From the NCBI GenBank assembly GCA_020740775.1, contig JAHEWK010000031.1, positions 186,001-250,000 of the forward strand: a stretch of 64,000 bases of DNA, in the 5' to 3' direction. Made by a program: the position numbers and the translations under genes. The notes below the pieces were generated by a model that was not told the DNA's origin, searched no databases, and worked only from the letters and a program-made list of their open reading frames with translations. The stretch comes from Ilyonectria destructans. Lineage: Eukaryota > Ascomycota > Sordariomycetes > Hypocreales > Nectriaceae. Positions 10,907 to 22,411 of this stretch are shown here, piece after piece. The stretch's first letter is position 1. Each line of letters opens with the position of its first letter.

Positions 10907-11699
10907 CAGTGACAGATGGTGGCTTGCGGATACCCACCTTTTCTACAGCTGCCAACCAATCCAGCCTTCTTTAGCGACTGGCAATACAAAATTTGGACCA
11001 ATCAGATCCCGAGAAACTTATTTATCCCTGTCTGCACCAAACCCTCATTATTCGGGAAAACTTAAGAACTAATGTAGAGTCAGCCTTCGGCTGAATAATC
11101 AGACCAATATTTCCGGCTTGGGTCTCATGTCCATCTCACATCCTGAATAATGTCTGTCCCGTATCAAACAACCGCCATTTGAAGGTGAAAGATCCGGGAA
11201 GACTTTGTCCGGATCCAAACCCAGGCGAAGAAAGAGGTCCCAACCGAATGATATCACTCTCCAAGTCTACTAGATAAGTCAAATTATTATCCGCACGCGC
11301 AGCCCTTAAGGAATAAATTGATCTTCTCTCTAGCTACAGAAGGAGCGGAAGCCTAGGTCTTATATAGACCTAGCTGACAGGGGTCGTAATGACCACAGAA
11401 CCTTCTAGAGACAAATAGGTAGTTTCCTCCAACACAAATATATTGACCAGTACGGTATTCATCGTTTTCCCAGGTTCATCCATCGCTTTTTGTCACAGGG
11501 ACCTGTACCCAAGCCCAAATTACCATTGAACCCAGGTACCAGCTACCTGCATCGCGATTGGTCGTTCTATCGAGTCTTGGTTTTCGATAGATATCGAATC
11601 TACGGAAGGCACATTCGATTCGATACGAATCTGCGGGAGATGCGTTCGATTCGTAAGATGTCCATCCCTGCTCACGATGGCCGGCCTGCTTACTAACAC

Positions 11700-11823
11700 G
11701 TCTTGAATAGGCTTGACAAGATATCAAGTCAAGCCAAGTCAAGTCAAGACAGACCGCTAAGTTATCAAGACAAGACAAGCCAGAGCTCTGGCTTGTCTTG
11801 TCTTGACTTGTTGAGAGCGCTGC
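11700..11823 (-). repeat. Right CAAG-rich terminal repeat
   Basis: This is the reverse complement of the left end, with CTTGTTGAGAGCGCTG at the tip. An internal palindrome around AGAGCTCT lies at 11781-11791. Confidence 0.75.
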
Positions 11824-11831
11824 TGTCCGGT

Positions 11832-12793
11832 TGATCTGCAACAGCAAGGTCGTCAGGCTACTCAGTCATTATCTCATGGCATGATGTCTGGCTGTGAAAG
11901 GGCTACCTCCTCATCGTCGCTTCAGACTCTTAGATCTTTCTCGACAATAGACTTTGAAGACCTGTCTCGCCAATACTGTCGCCGAGCGTTCACCCGATCT
12001 CAACAATCTGTTCATCATCCTCTGTCCGCATGTCGATAAAAGAGGTCATGGTGCGATTTGCCTGCTGTAGACCGGCTAAATCGACGTTGATAGCCCCCAA
12101 TCGTGACCTACAATGGACGCTTAGACATGACGGGAGAGAGGGAAAGCCCCAGCAAGGCAGTCCAGAGACGAACAGGAAACAGCCGGAACGCTTTCGGCTT
12201 CCAGAACTAGCTCGCTGACAAATGGCTTGGCTCAGATCCCCGACTCAGTGTTGTTAAGCATTGGTAAAAGACTACTCGCTCGGCCGACTTCCTCCTACTG
12301 GTAGGCGAGATTTACTAATCTACGCGGTGGTAACTTGGATTACGAAGAAACTCTATACCCTCGGAGCTATTAGGTCATAGATTCGTGCCTGAGGTTGTTG
12401 AGTTACAAGTAAGGTTTGAACACTGCTCGGAGGACTTAGTCAAGTTAATGTTATCTAAAGATATTCTCTCGGCTTTGGTTGTAAACCGCCACGGTCTAAT
12501 TACAAATTCCACTTGAATTGCTCCGTAGAATGTTAATAATCAGCTGATCCACTTAAGATTTTACGTAACTCTACCACCTTGAAACTTTTCTGATTAGTTA
12601 TCACTTTTCCTTTACCACATGCGTCTCTCCACCACCCGATATGGTCAGAGATCGACTTTATGTATTAACCTAATTTCACTTATTCAGCCCATTTCATGAC
12701 TGGTTTCATTGCTTTTACTCCATTTCTTCACCCCTCTTGAGGCATCACTTGTCGACTCAACGCCCCGCTTCCCTTTCGTTTTGCGGTTTCATC
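11832..12793. other. Intergenic; upstream region of MDR reductase
   Basis: No gene was recognised. CT-rich tracts at about 12600-12740 precede the reductase start and are typical of fungal promoters. Confidence 0.45.
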
Positions 12794-13822
12794 ATGAATA
12801 AAGCCCTGGTCTTTAAAAAGACTCCCCAGGATTATCCAAACCCTGGAGAGCATCTTGTTGTGGAACCGGCTTCGTACAGTGCTACGGTCTCAGCGCCTGA
12901 GAATGGGGTGATTCTCAAATCACTTTACACCAGCTTCGATCCTTATATGCGTGGGCGTATGGGGCCCGCACAAGCAAAGTCGTACGTGCCGGCTTTTCAG
13001 TTGAATCGACCTATACAAAGCACCAGTATTGCCGAAATTGTCAAATCGGACAACCCCGACTTCAAAACAGGTGACCTTGTTATTGGGCAAGTTCCGATCC
13101 AGGAATATATTGCTCTCGAAAGCACACAACTCTCTGGCATCTCTCCCCTTTCAAATCCTCTCGGCATTGAGGACATTAGAGTTTTTCTCGGAGCCCTGGG
13201 CATGCCAGGCCTTACCGCCTATTCGTCATTGTATGAGATAGGCAAGCCCAAGAGCGGCGAAACAATTTTTGTTTCTGCTGCCAGTGGTGCAGTGGGACAG
13301 CTGGTGGGCCAGCTTGCCTTACGGGAGGGCCTGCAAGTCATTGGCAGTGTTGGGTCGGACGAGAAGCTGGCTTATATCACCGATGACCTGGGCTTCCATG
13401 GTGGTTTCAACTATAAGAAAGAGAGTCCCGCAGCGGCGCTGGCTCGCTTGGCACCGCACGGCATCGACATCTATTACGAGAATGTGGGGGACGAACATCT
13501 TCAAGCCGCTCTTGACGCCTTCAACAACTTCGGTCGGGTTGTCGTCAGTGGGATGATATCACAGTACAACTCGGCCCCTTTTCCGATCACAAACATTCAC
13601 AAGGTTATCTCCAAACGTCTCACTTTGCGTGGATTTATTTTTATGGACCCGGGCTTCGCGGATAAGTACAGCAAAGAGCATCAGACTAACCTGCAGAAAT
13701 GGATCAAGGATGGTTCCATCAAAACCCTTACCCATGAGACTATTGGGATTGATCAAGCTGCAGATGGTTTGGTTGGTATTTTCCATGGAAAGAACTTTGG
13801 AAAAGCAGTTTTGAAGTTCTGA
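12794..13822 (+). CDS. MDR superfamily NADPH-dependent alkenal/enone reductase (PTGR1-like, 342 aa)
   Basis: This is an intact, intronless medium-chain reductase without zinc ligands, of the leukotriene B4 12-hydroxydehydrogenase/alkenal reductase group. SFDPYMRGRM lies in the N-terminal substrate domain and GMPGLTAYSSL opens the Rossmann domain. SAASGAVGQLVGQLA is the nucleotide-binding glycine motif, and YYENVGDEHL is typical of the group. These enzymes reduce activated double bonds of enones and alkenals with NADPH in the cytosol. I start at the ATG at 12794 (MNKALVFKK). The in-frame ATG at 12737 would add 19 residues that do not fit the family. The length matches usual members (about 340-350). 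Confidence 0.88.
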   Translation: MNKALVFKKTPQDYPNPGEHLVVEPASYSATVSAPENGVILKSLYTSFDPYMRGRMGPAQAKSYVPAFQLNRPIQSTSIAEIVKSDNPDFKTGDLVIGQVPIQEYIALESTQLSGISPLSNPLGIEDIRVFLGALGMPGLTAYSSLYEIGKPKSGETIFVSAASGAVGQLVGQLALREGLQVIGSVGSDEKLAYITDDLGFHGGFNYKKESPAAALARLAPHGIDIYYENVGDEHLQAALDAFNNFGRVVVSGMISQYNSAPFPITNIHKVISKRLTLRGFIFMDPGFADKYSKEHQTNLQKWIKDGSIKTLTHETIGIDQAADGLVGIFHGKNFGKAVLKF

Positions 13823-14678
13823 CTTGTTCACTACTAATCACGAGGAATCCTTGTGATAAATGTGACCCGACTTGACATTAAGCTACCTTGATAGCCTCTT
13901 GGCAACTTCTAGGACTCAACACATTTTGCTGTACATAATTATCTAACTAGATGCTCCTTATTCCAATGAATTCGAGAATTGAAGCAACATAGCGTACTTA
14001 GAAGGTCGGCCTGAATCATAACACTGGGGTTTCCAAATTGTGTAAATGGGCCGTGATTAGTACGTAGTTCGAAGTGGATCAGAGCCTCATCTCAACCGGA
14101 ACAGTGAAAGCCACGTCTCATAAAAGATAAGCGGATGAGGCGTATAACTGTAATGAAGTCTTTGTGTTGATTCTAAAGAGCTATCATGTGATGGTTGGAA
14201 GGAATGCGTACTTCCCCTGGGTAGAGTGAGTTGCTTAGTCGTGGCTCGCAGAAGAGCAAGTGAGTTTTTGTTAGCAAGGGGTTAGACTTTAGTCAAGTAA
14301 AGCTTAAGACGAAGAGAAGTCAAATCAGTGACAATTACGTACAAAGCCGGTGATTATGTGATTCGGATAACAAGGTATGAACAATCAGCGGACCTTTTAC
14401 GTACAAATGAACGGAGAGGAAAACCCACCTCTCCGACGCTCCCAGATAACCCAGGACTCCTAACCTGTCTGTTCAATCACTCTCACTACCACCAATGACA
14501 TTTGAAAAGGTGGTCCTTAGCATTGCTCCACTTCAGCCTCAACGTTGCGATTAAGATCTGTGACGAGGTCTTTCATCTCGTGCCATCGAACTTTCTCTCG
14601 AGCACCCTGGGAGATTCAATCCAAACGTTACAAAGCGTTGTTCTTTTATGCTCCTTTTCTTCATAGTAAAGGGCCAGC
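13823..14678. other. Intergenic between MDR reductase and Zn2Cys6 factor
   Basis: No gene seen. The right half would hold the promoter of the downstream transcription factor. Confidence 0.5.
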
Positions 14679-17222
14679 ATGAAAAGAAGAGCATGCGACT
14701 CTTGTCACAAGAAAAAGGTACGTAAGGAGCTATCATACTGTGAAGGTGTCTTGTCTTTTCTGCCCCTGGTGATTAAAACTGCAGGGGGCTTTCCCAATCA
14801 AGTCTGAATATCAGCTCACCCTTTTAATAACATCAGATACAATGTTTTAAGTTAGACCCAGAGCCTCGGTGTTATGGATGCATGCAGCATGACGTGGCAT
14901 GCACATTCGATCGCGTACGAGGAAGGCGAAAAAACCGGAAGACTGGGTCAGTTTGCAATAGTCCCAATGCTTTGTATCGGTATTAATTCCTGCACATCAG
15001 GTCAAAGTCTTCTGCATCTTCAGCCGGACAGGGGACAAAGGACAGTCTTTCACAGCGCCTGAACCAGCTCGAAAATGCTATTGCCAGGCTCGTTGCCCGT
15101 GCAGATGGAACAAGGTCGCCTTCAAGGGAGTTTCTTTTACCAATGACTCCATCAAGCAACACGAGCTCTGGGGCATCGTCAGTCAACACCGAGTCACCCG
15201 ACTCGCCCATGTCACAAGAGCCAGTAAAGCCCGGACTTGATAACGTCTATGCCCCTGCTGAGGCTTCCTACGGTCAATTTCATTTCGCTGGCCACTACAT
15301 CGGATACCTCAGTTGTAACGGCGGCCTTCCTTCCTTCACACAGAAAGGGTTGGAATGGATCTCTTCACGAACTGGAGGAGCCGCTTCATGCTCAAGACTA
15401 GCTCAACTAGGAGCTGAACATCAGATGTCATCCCGAACTCTGACTTATAGCTTGCCAGTTATCAATCGTCAAGGGTCCTTCAACCTTTCCAATGCAATGT
15501 CGGATCGATCTATAACTGAGAGATTGCTACGCGACTTCAAGGGAAGCGTCTTCGGCCTCGTGTTTCCCGTCATCGATCAGGTACTCTTCATAGACACTCT
15601 CGACCTAGCCTATCAGCCAAATGACGGGCGAATCACCGTGGAGCGTATCACGTCCACCGCGTGCGTCCTAGCTTTCCTCTCTGTGGCATTTTTCTGTCGA
15701 TCCGAGTTGCAGATGACATGGATATTGACACCGCTTTATGCGCCGTCATAGCTCATCGTTTCTTGTCGGGCCTCCAGAAAGAGATGAGCATCGCCAGTCT
15801 TCAAACAGTTTTGTTTCTTGTGAGTCTATCTCTTCGAATCAACTCGTTTGGATTTGCGACTAATACACCCCTGCTTCTTTGCTACTGTTCAGTACTTCCA
15901 TCAATTGCTCTGTGGTAACATGAACTCGGCTTCGAAGTTACTGGCAGTTGCATACCGAATGACAATTTCCATGGGTGGACATGTCAACCTTCCTGTGAAC
16001 TCAACTGAAGAAAACCTTTCACGTGAAGAGCGTGAAACTCGTCTCCTTCGAACAATGTTTTGGCTATGCTACGTTCTTGACAAAGATGTCGCGCTACGCA
16101 CAGGGCTTCCGCCTATTTTCCCTGATGAGCTCTTTAATCTGACTCTTCCAGATGGCTATGAGAATCTTCACATCAGGTGTCAGTCTGGTGTGAATCCCGA
16201 AACGACATACCAGCCCCTCCACGAAACACAGATACCAACTTTCCCGGGTGATATTCGCCTCAGTACGCTCAAGGGGAAGATATCGCGCTCTCTCTATTCG
16301 ATGTTAGCCCCCGCAAAGACAGAGGCAGAGCTTCTGCGAGATATTCGCGAGCTAGACGAAGAACTAGAAGATTGGAGAATGTCTCTCCCGGTGCATTGTC
16401 GTCCCGCACTATCCATTCCCAACGAATTTCAGTTGGCTTCAAGTTGGAAACTGGATGAGAGCGTGAGCCATATCTTCCTGCACCTTGAGTACCACCACCT
16501 TATAACGGCAATTCATCGAGCCTCTGCGAGATGTCCACTGGAACCTAATAACAATGATGCTAGTCGGAGTGGTGGCGTTGATTCAAGCCTCACTCTCTCT
16601 ACTGAGGCTAGTCGATCAACTCTTGTGTACTTCAGGGCCGCTATCGTTGAACTTGCGGACGAATCACTATGGTATGTTTTTGAATATCGTTGATTATTGA
16701 TCGCTGTTCGTGTTGTGTTCTTGGCGTCAGGCGTAGTACCGGTCTTTACGTAATACAAACTTTTAATAACACTACGCTGCAGGCTTATTATCTTTTATCC
16801 CATATCGGCTTTATTAATGATACGTGAAAAACCAGTCTTGGGCCTGGTGCTTAAGACTGGCATTATATGTAACATCACGTGAGGAAGGAGACCTTATGCT
16901 CCCGTCCTCAACTGTAGTCTGAGCTCGTCATCCATCTTTCTACATCTACATGACAACCTCACTTTATGTGACCTCCGCGGTATATTCGCATCAATTAACC
17001 ATATTTTGCAATATTCTCGCGAATCCCGTAGATCCGCAGGCCAAAGCTGACATCGAACTCCTCCGGTCAACCGCGAAACTCATCAAGGCCATGCCAAGAC
17101 GAAGGTTAGCACTCTATGGAACTCGACGTATTGATAGTATTATCGCTTTTGTAGACGAGATGATACAACTGGGAAACTCTGCTATTATCTACCAACGGAA
17201 TGGAGGTGGAGGGTTTGTGTAA
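14679..17222 (+). pseudogene. Zn2Cys6 transcription factor with frameshift, possibly decayed
   Basis: Exon 1 (14679-14717) encodes MKRRACDSCHKKK, the first half of a Zn2Cys6 cluster. The second half, RCYGCMQHDVACTF (C-x2-C-x6-C), follows in an exon ending at 14946. I could not place the join that supplies the third cysteine. Intron 14947-15000 leads to the linker helix (SLSQRLNQLENAI) and the fungal-specific transcription factor domain. Further introns lie at 15820-15892 and 16672-16782, and perhaps 16824-16923. In the T5 run at 15689-15693 the frame shifts from AFLSVAF to VADDMDIDTALCA, so one base is missing or the site is misread. The protein would be a nuclear regulator; its targets are unknown. 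The last exon (FCNILANPVDPQAKADIELL) ends at 17222. Confidence 0.68.
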
Positions 17223-17389
17223 CAGGGAGATGAAGTTATATACTATTTCCACTTTTTGTGAAATCTTTGTCTCCTTTCCTTTACCTTCTTTTCTTTTCTT
17301 GTATTTAAACTGTATTTTTTGTGTCACCTATCACCCTATCTTTTTAAGTGAAGTTGGCTAAATAAGAACTTCAACGCCCTCAGCACTGC

Positions 17390-18275
17390 GTTGTTCGGCT
17401 TCTCGCTTCCATATCATATTCAGTATAGATGCCACGGTTGTCATCAAGGTCGATCTTAGGAAGGTCCGCCCAGAGGAGTTCGATAGTACAGATAAGCACC
17501 AATGAAAAGAACAATAATCAAGGGCACGCTCACAAAGGTTGCAAAGAACTGCTTCACGCTCTGAGCCATGCGATACGGCCACATAGCGAGATAAAACTCG
17601 ACAATGATAATCGCAACGCTGCAGAAGAGCCCCTCCCATGCACCCTAAAACCAGGTCTATAACTTCCACGGGAGATCTGGTAGGCCTTTCTCATACGGAT
17701 GTTGGTTGAGCAGATCATTCCCCAGCCAAACAACTGAACAGAGAGATCAGGTTCGAGAGCCAGTTGAAGACTTCGGCACCTCCGTTACTGACATTCAGAA
17801 ACGCGAGGCCGCCTCCGACAATAACACTGAGGACGATGGCAAACCAGGGACGGCCCGTGACATCAGCCGTTATCAGCCGCTTGGGCGCCATGCCAAGATG
17901 CACGAGTCCAACAAGTGTCGAGAAGAGCTGTAGATGGTGATACTGCCGTTGGACAGGACCGAGATGAGGATGACAGCATTGATGATGTGCGCAAGAGGCT
18001 CCAGTTGAGCATTTCTATAAGCAAGCACAAAAGGCGATGCGTTGGTGCCGCCCGCGCCGAAGAGGTTGGGATCCTTGGGATCGACGGTGATGGTGGCTGC
18101 GAGTGAACCGAGGAGATAGAAGGAGAGTCGAAGCCAGATGGAACCAACCGACATGGGTACAGACTTCTTGGGGGTTTGAACATCTCAAGCGACTAGTCCA
18201 GCGTTTTCCGAGCCAGACAATGAAAAGACTATTTCACAATCAGTATTGTCGGAACATCACTTCATCCTTGCCAGA
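17390..18275 (-). pseudogene. Amino-acid permease pseudogene (APC/YAT family)
   Basis: On the minus strand, homology passes through several frames. VFSLSGSENAGLVA is followed by TGA, then QTPKKSVPMSVG and SFYLLGSLAATITV. Then comes ASPFVLAYRNAQLEPLAHIINAVIL and, in a new frame, GRPWFAIVLSVIVGGGLAFLNV and GAEVFNWLSNL. Two further frame changes precede the last membrane segments (IIIVEFYLAMWPYR) and the tail PKIDLDDNRGIYTEYD, which ends at 17390. The order matches the second half of fungal plasma-membrane amino-acid permeases. The N-terminal half is not recognisable. One stop and at least three frameshifts make it non-functional. Confidence 0.78.
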
Positions 18276-18558
18276 GCGTCGACTGAGTAAGTGCATCCTC
18301 CCCATGGCATTAATTAATCTCAATGAACCTTCTCTGATCACCTTTCTCGGCAACAACAGAGTCTCCAACATACTGCGCCAGAAGCTTGGAGACGTCGAGG
18401 AGAAGCGTCATCAGTCTGGAACTTTGCCCAGAGGATCCGCGCCTCGGTGTCTTCCAACAGTTCTTTTGTTGTTGTTGTAAGTTGGTCTCTCTGCAAGAGG
18501 CCTAGCCGCAATAGTAAAGAACACAGTTTACACAATATAGACATCTCAAATAAGCCCA

Positions 18559-19450
18559 ATGCCATGCAACACATATTACCCCAGGAAATCAACCGTAGAT
18601 ATAAGACCTATACCTATCCCTCAAAAGCGGTTTCCTGGAATGCGATCGACAACACTCAGCATTGCACGGTCGAAAGTCGACGCCAATATGGCGCTGCCAG
18701 AAAAAGTTGGAAGGCATTCCAAACGCGTCGATGCAGCACTGCCGGGAAAACACACAAGGCAACTCTACGACCAGCTGTCATGGAAGGAAGCTAGTGTGCT
18801 CGCCCAGCTCAGAACAGGCATAGGGAGATTGAACGCATATCTCTTCCACATCAAAGCGGTACCATCGGACCGGTGTGATTGTGGACAAGCGAGAGAGACA
18901 GTTGAACACTTCCTCTTCCGATGCCGAAAGTGGACAGCATACCGTACAGAGATGCTTCAATGCAATGATACCCAGAGAAGCAACATCTCTTTCTATCTTG
19001 GAGGAAAGTCACCATCTGACGACCAAAAATGGGCGCCAAACTTGGAAGCCGTTCGAGCGACGATCCGGTTTGCAATGGCTACGGGCCGCTTTGATGCAAG
19101 CTAACCAGGCCCCTCTTCCCTCCTCCCCCCCCCCCCCCCCCCAAAAAAAAAAAAAGGAAACCCGCTATTTCCAACTCCACTTGACCCTCACCCCGTGCCA
19201 TAAAAAGCGAACACTGCTTCAGCCGCCGTAGATAGGACACTGAACACTTGAAGAATAGGCTTCAAGATGGCTCGCTAATAATACTACTAAACCACGAGAA
19301 TCCGCAGAGAGACAGAGAGAGAACAGGTAAGGAGGCATAAGCAACAAGCGGAAATGGTATGGGCTGAAGGAAACAAGGCCACGATTTGGGCAATGTATGG
19401 ATATATTAGTAATTGGTGCCCTTTCGGTTTAAGCCGCCGGGCGTAATATA
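18559..19450 (+). mobile_element. LINE 3' end (Tad1-like), copy 1
   Basis: The frame ending at 19104 encodes the C-terminal tail of a fungal LINE ORF2. RQLYDQLSWKEASVLAQLRTG is followed by a Cys/His tail, CDCGQ...VEHFLFRCRKW, and WAPNLEAVRATIRFAM. The reverse transcriptase is absent. The 3' untranslated part (to about 19450) shares GTAGATAGGA and GCCGGGCGTAATA with copy 2. This is a 5'-truncated insertion. Confidence 0.75.
19125..19155 (+). repeat. Poly-C/poly-A tract
   Basis: Eighteen C are followed directly by thirteen A, 20 bp after the LINE stop codon. Such tracts are prone to length error in sequencing. Confidence 0.9.
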
Positions 19451-19597
19451 AATTGACTTGACTACTGAAATGGGAAGATTCAGATTGCTTGATTCTCACT
19501 GACGGGTGCAGTAGGAGAGCTACTATCGGAAACTCGAAGAGCCGCACGGGGGAAACACAGACTGAAGAAAGCAGCATATCAAGCTCGTTCTACGCGG

Positions 19598-20325
19598 ATG
19601 AGACTGGCGATCGCACAGCAGCAACAGCAGAAGACTCTGCCCGATAGGGTCGGAAACTATTCGAAGCGAATTGATAAAGCGTTACCGGGTACACACACAC
19701 GCTCCCTTTACGATGGACTGAAAAGACGCGAATCAGACATGTTCTCACAGCTGCGCACAGGAATGGCTAGGATCAACAGCTACCTGCACAGGATTGGAGC
19801 AGCAGAATCGGACATGTGCGACTGTGGACAAGCAGCAGAAACGATGGAACATTTTCTGTTCCGGTGTACGAAATGGGATGCACAGCGGGAAGGCATGCGA
19901 CGGGCCGGACAGGCAAAGATGGGAAACCTCTCATTCTTTTTGGGGGGAAAGGCGGCATCGGACGGCCAAAAATGGGCACCTAACCTACAGGCGGTGCGGG
20001 CGGCGAGTAAGTTCGCCATGGACACGAGAGACTAGATGCGAACCCGACTGGATGACGCACTAACTAACCACATTTAGCGGCCAAACCTGGCGATACTAAC
20101 ACGAAACAGCCTCAAGCTGGCAGACCATGCTTCAGCTGCTGTAGATAGGATGCTGAACACTTGGAGAAATTGGCCTTAAAGCAGGCCTGTCACCCAGAGT
20201 CAAGCGAGGCGAACGTGAGGCTTCTGGGAGACGCGAACGATAAACTTAGAACTGTAAATAGCCTAGCGCACTTGGCCCTATGAGGTTAGTCCTGCCGGGC
20301 GTAATAAATTTCATTCCATTCCATG
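19598..20325 (+). mobile_element. LINE 3' end (Tad1-like), copy 2
   Basis: A second, diverged copy of the same ORF2 tail ends at 20035: LPDRVGNYSKRIDKALPG, CDCGQAAETMEHFLFRCTKW and WAPNLQAVRAASKFAM. It is followed by an untranslated region with GTAGATAGGATGCTGAACAC and GCCGGGCGTAATAAA. Copies 1 and 2 lie head to tail about 150 bp apart and both lack a 5' part. Confidence 0.78.
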
Positions 20326-20788
20326 GGCTCCCGCTCAGTGGACTTCCCTTTGTAGCAATTAACGCGTCGCGGTACGAGCGACTTTACTTGACGAAGTCTA
20401 TACATGAATAGGAATGAGTTTAAACACGATCATGGTATCCTCTTCACTCTGAGCATTATCAACGTGAACAAACGGCAGCTACAATGGGATCGAGTAGCCC
20501 TTGTTCCGAGATCATTCTCAACTTTTTTTTCAAGATGCTTGCTTCCCTTGCCTGCTCAGCTGCTGCATTGCACACAGAGGGAGCCAGGGCCTGGATGGAT
20601 CAGGCAAGAGCACTGACGACCTTTCCGACCGTACCGCACCCTCCTTCCTGTTGGGCCTGAGGGGACGAAAGTTTGATCTGCAGGCTGTCGGAAAGTAACA
20701 GTGATTCGCGGTGGGGATTATCGGCGCGCTGCGTCCGTTAGGTCCGGCCACTTATGTCAACGTCCCGACGCTAATGAGGATTACTCCG
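20326..20788. other. Intergenic, no gene recognised
   Basis: Short ORFs only. The stretch GGCCACTTATGTCA at 20746-20759 recurs with its neighbours at 22230-22264 on the far side of the Tc1 element. Confidence 0.5.
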
Positions 20789-20790
20789 TA

Positions 20791-22197
20791 AAGTGGGGTC
20801 CCAAAAGTCCTCGGACACCCCTCTTACACCACAACCCTGACAGGAACACACAGAATAAAGATACCAATTCTACAGGCTACAGACTAGCTACAATAAAAGT
20901 AACTACATTTTTAGATTCCTCAGAGGCGTGGCTTTAATATTTTGTATACCAACCCCTAGCTTTACGGCAAGCCTCGACCCTCCGGGGCATTGACTCCATT
21001 AGGCCCCGAATGAAGTCCTGAGGGATAGCTTCCCACGTTGCTTCCAAGCACACTTTAAATTTAGCGATATCGGCTGCGTTTTTCTTCAATTTAGCAACCC
21101 AAGGGAATTTTCTATAGAGGTCTCTCTTTAGTCTGGCCCAGACATGCTCGATGGGGTTCAAATCAGGGCTGTGAGGGGGCCAGTCAATAAGAGAGATGCT
21201 GTGTTCCAAGAGAAAAGCCATCGATGCCTTTGATGTATGGATTTTAGCATTATCCTGCTGAAAATGCCGGATGCCCGTATAATCAGGAAGAAGCCCAGAA
21301 GTCAGAGCTTCAATATAGCTATTCGATGTATAGCCGCCACGCTTAGAGGTTGGATCTCGGGTCATAATAACCAGCTTGCTTCGGCCCTCCTTGCAAATTG
21401 CACCCCATACCATAATAACCACATCACCTTTGCCATGAGACTTCGTATTGACAAATTTTGGGTCATAGGCCTCGTGAGTGAATCTCCAAACCCAGATATT
21501 TGGTGCGGCGCTGCCATTTTGAGCAGAGCACTCGTCAGAGCAGATAATCTGGAGAGCGTGGTTAGCACGTACAGGAGCCGACGAGGGCATCTCAAACACT
21601 CCGCCATACCTCACTCAATTCTTCCTCTTTTTTTGCCCAGTCATTTGCAAATTGAAGCCGCTGAGCTGCATCTTCCTTTCGTAAAAAGATCCTCTTCCTG
21701 GCTTTCCATTTGCGCAAGTTGGCCTCGTTTAAAGCCCGGCGGATTGTTGTGGCGCTTACATTAAGACCCAGGTCGTCAACTAAGTCTTTTCTTGTGACGC
21801 CTTCATCCTGTCGCACAGCGTGAACAATAGCCCTTTTCGCCCGTGGCGTCAGACTTGGGGGACGCCCGGACTGGGGCTTAGGAGCGATTGATCCAGTTGC
21901 CTCAAGCTGTTGAAGCAGAGTGCTAATTGTAGATGTCGACACGCCAAAACGCGTCGCAACCACGCTCCTGGCCTCTCCGGCTTGTACAGCCGCAATAATA
22001 GCCGCACGAAGCTCTGGGCTAGTTCTCTGGCGTCCTTGGCGATTTCCGGATATTATGGTCCCAAAAGATCGTAAATTGGACGACATAATAAAAAGTTGTG
22101 GGATGTTGAAGATGAAGGAGCAGAAATCGCGGTTCTGATCCTTGACGCGGAGCGCGAGAAAGTCGCGTGGTGTCCGAGGACTTTTGGGACCCCACTT
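20791..22197 (-). mobile_element. Tc1/mariner element, 1,407 bp, apparently complete
   Basis: The inverted terminal repeats of 29 bp are perfect (AAGTGGGGTCCCAAAAGTCC... at 20791-20819 and inverted at 22169-22197). TA flanks both ends (20789-20790, 22198-22199), the Tc1/mariner target duplication. It carries one intron-containing transposase gene on the minus strand with no stop or frameshift seen. Intact ends, TSD and coding sequence suggest a recent, potentially active copy. Confidence 0.95.
20934..22086 (-). CDS. Tc1-like DDE transposase, two exons
   Basis: Exon 1 runs 22086-21610 and exon 2 runs 21548-20934. The intron (21549-21609) has GTATGG, a perfect TGCTAAC branch site and CAG. The N-terminal part holds helix-turn-helix domains (SVVATRFGVSTSTISTLLQQ; TRKDLVDDLGLNVSATTIRRAL). 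The catalytic acids lie in CSDECS, QQDNAKIH and SPDLNPIEHVW. The spliced product is 363 residues, usual for Tc1-like enzymes. I start at 22086 (MSSNLRSFG), because the longer ORF begins outside the element. Read without splicing, the frame stops at 21592, so the intron is needed. Confidence 0.93.
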
Positions 22198-22411
22198 TAG
22201 TGATGTTGGCAATGTCCACTAAGCCCTCGGGCCACTTATGTCATGCTGACGCTAGCGAAGGAGGTGGTCGGTGTTGATGTGCTAGACATGCGGGAGAGCC
22301 TATTGTCGAGAAACTGTCCACTGGCTTTCGTTAGGCCACTCCCTATCATTTCAGTCCCAGTTCCTTCTTACAATAGCTCAGCCAACGGTAGGCGCAGATT
22401 CCTCAGCAATA

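Larger units (their letters stand above)
9052..11823. mobile_element. 2.77-kb TIR element with CAAG-rich ends and 8-bp TSD
   Basis: Both ends carry CAGCGCTCTCAACAAG followed by CAAGT/CAAGAC-type direct repeats (9052-9175 and, inverted, 11700-11823). TGTCCGGT occurs exactly at 9044-9051 and 11824-11831 and is read as an 8-bp target-site duplication. One extra base sits at the right end. CAG-starting ends with 8-bp duplications fit the hAT superfamily. No hAT transposase was found inside, so it looks non-autonomous. It carries a helicase fragment (9678-10130) and unassigned DNA. Confidence 0.78.
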
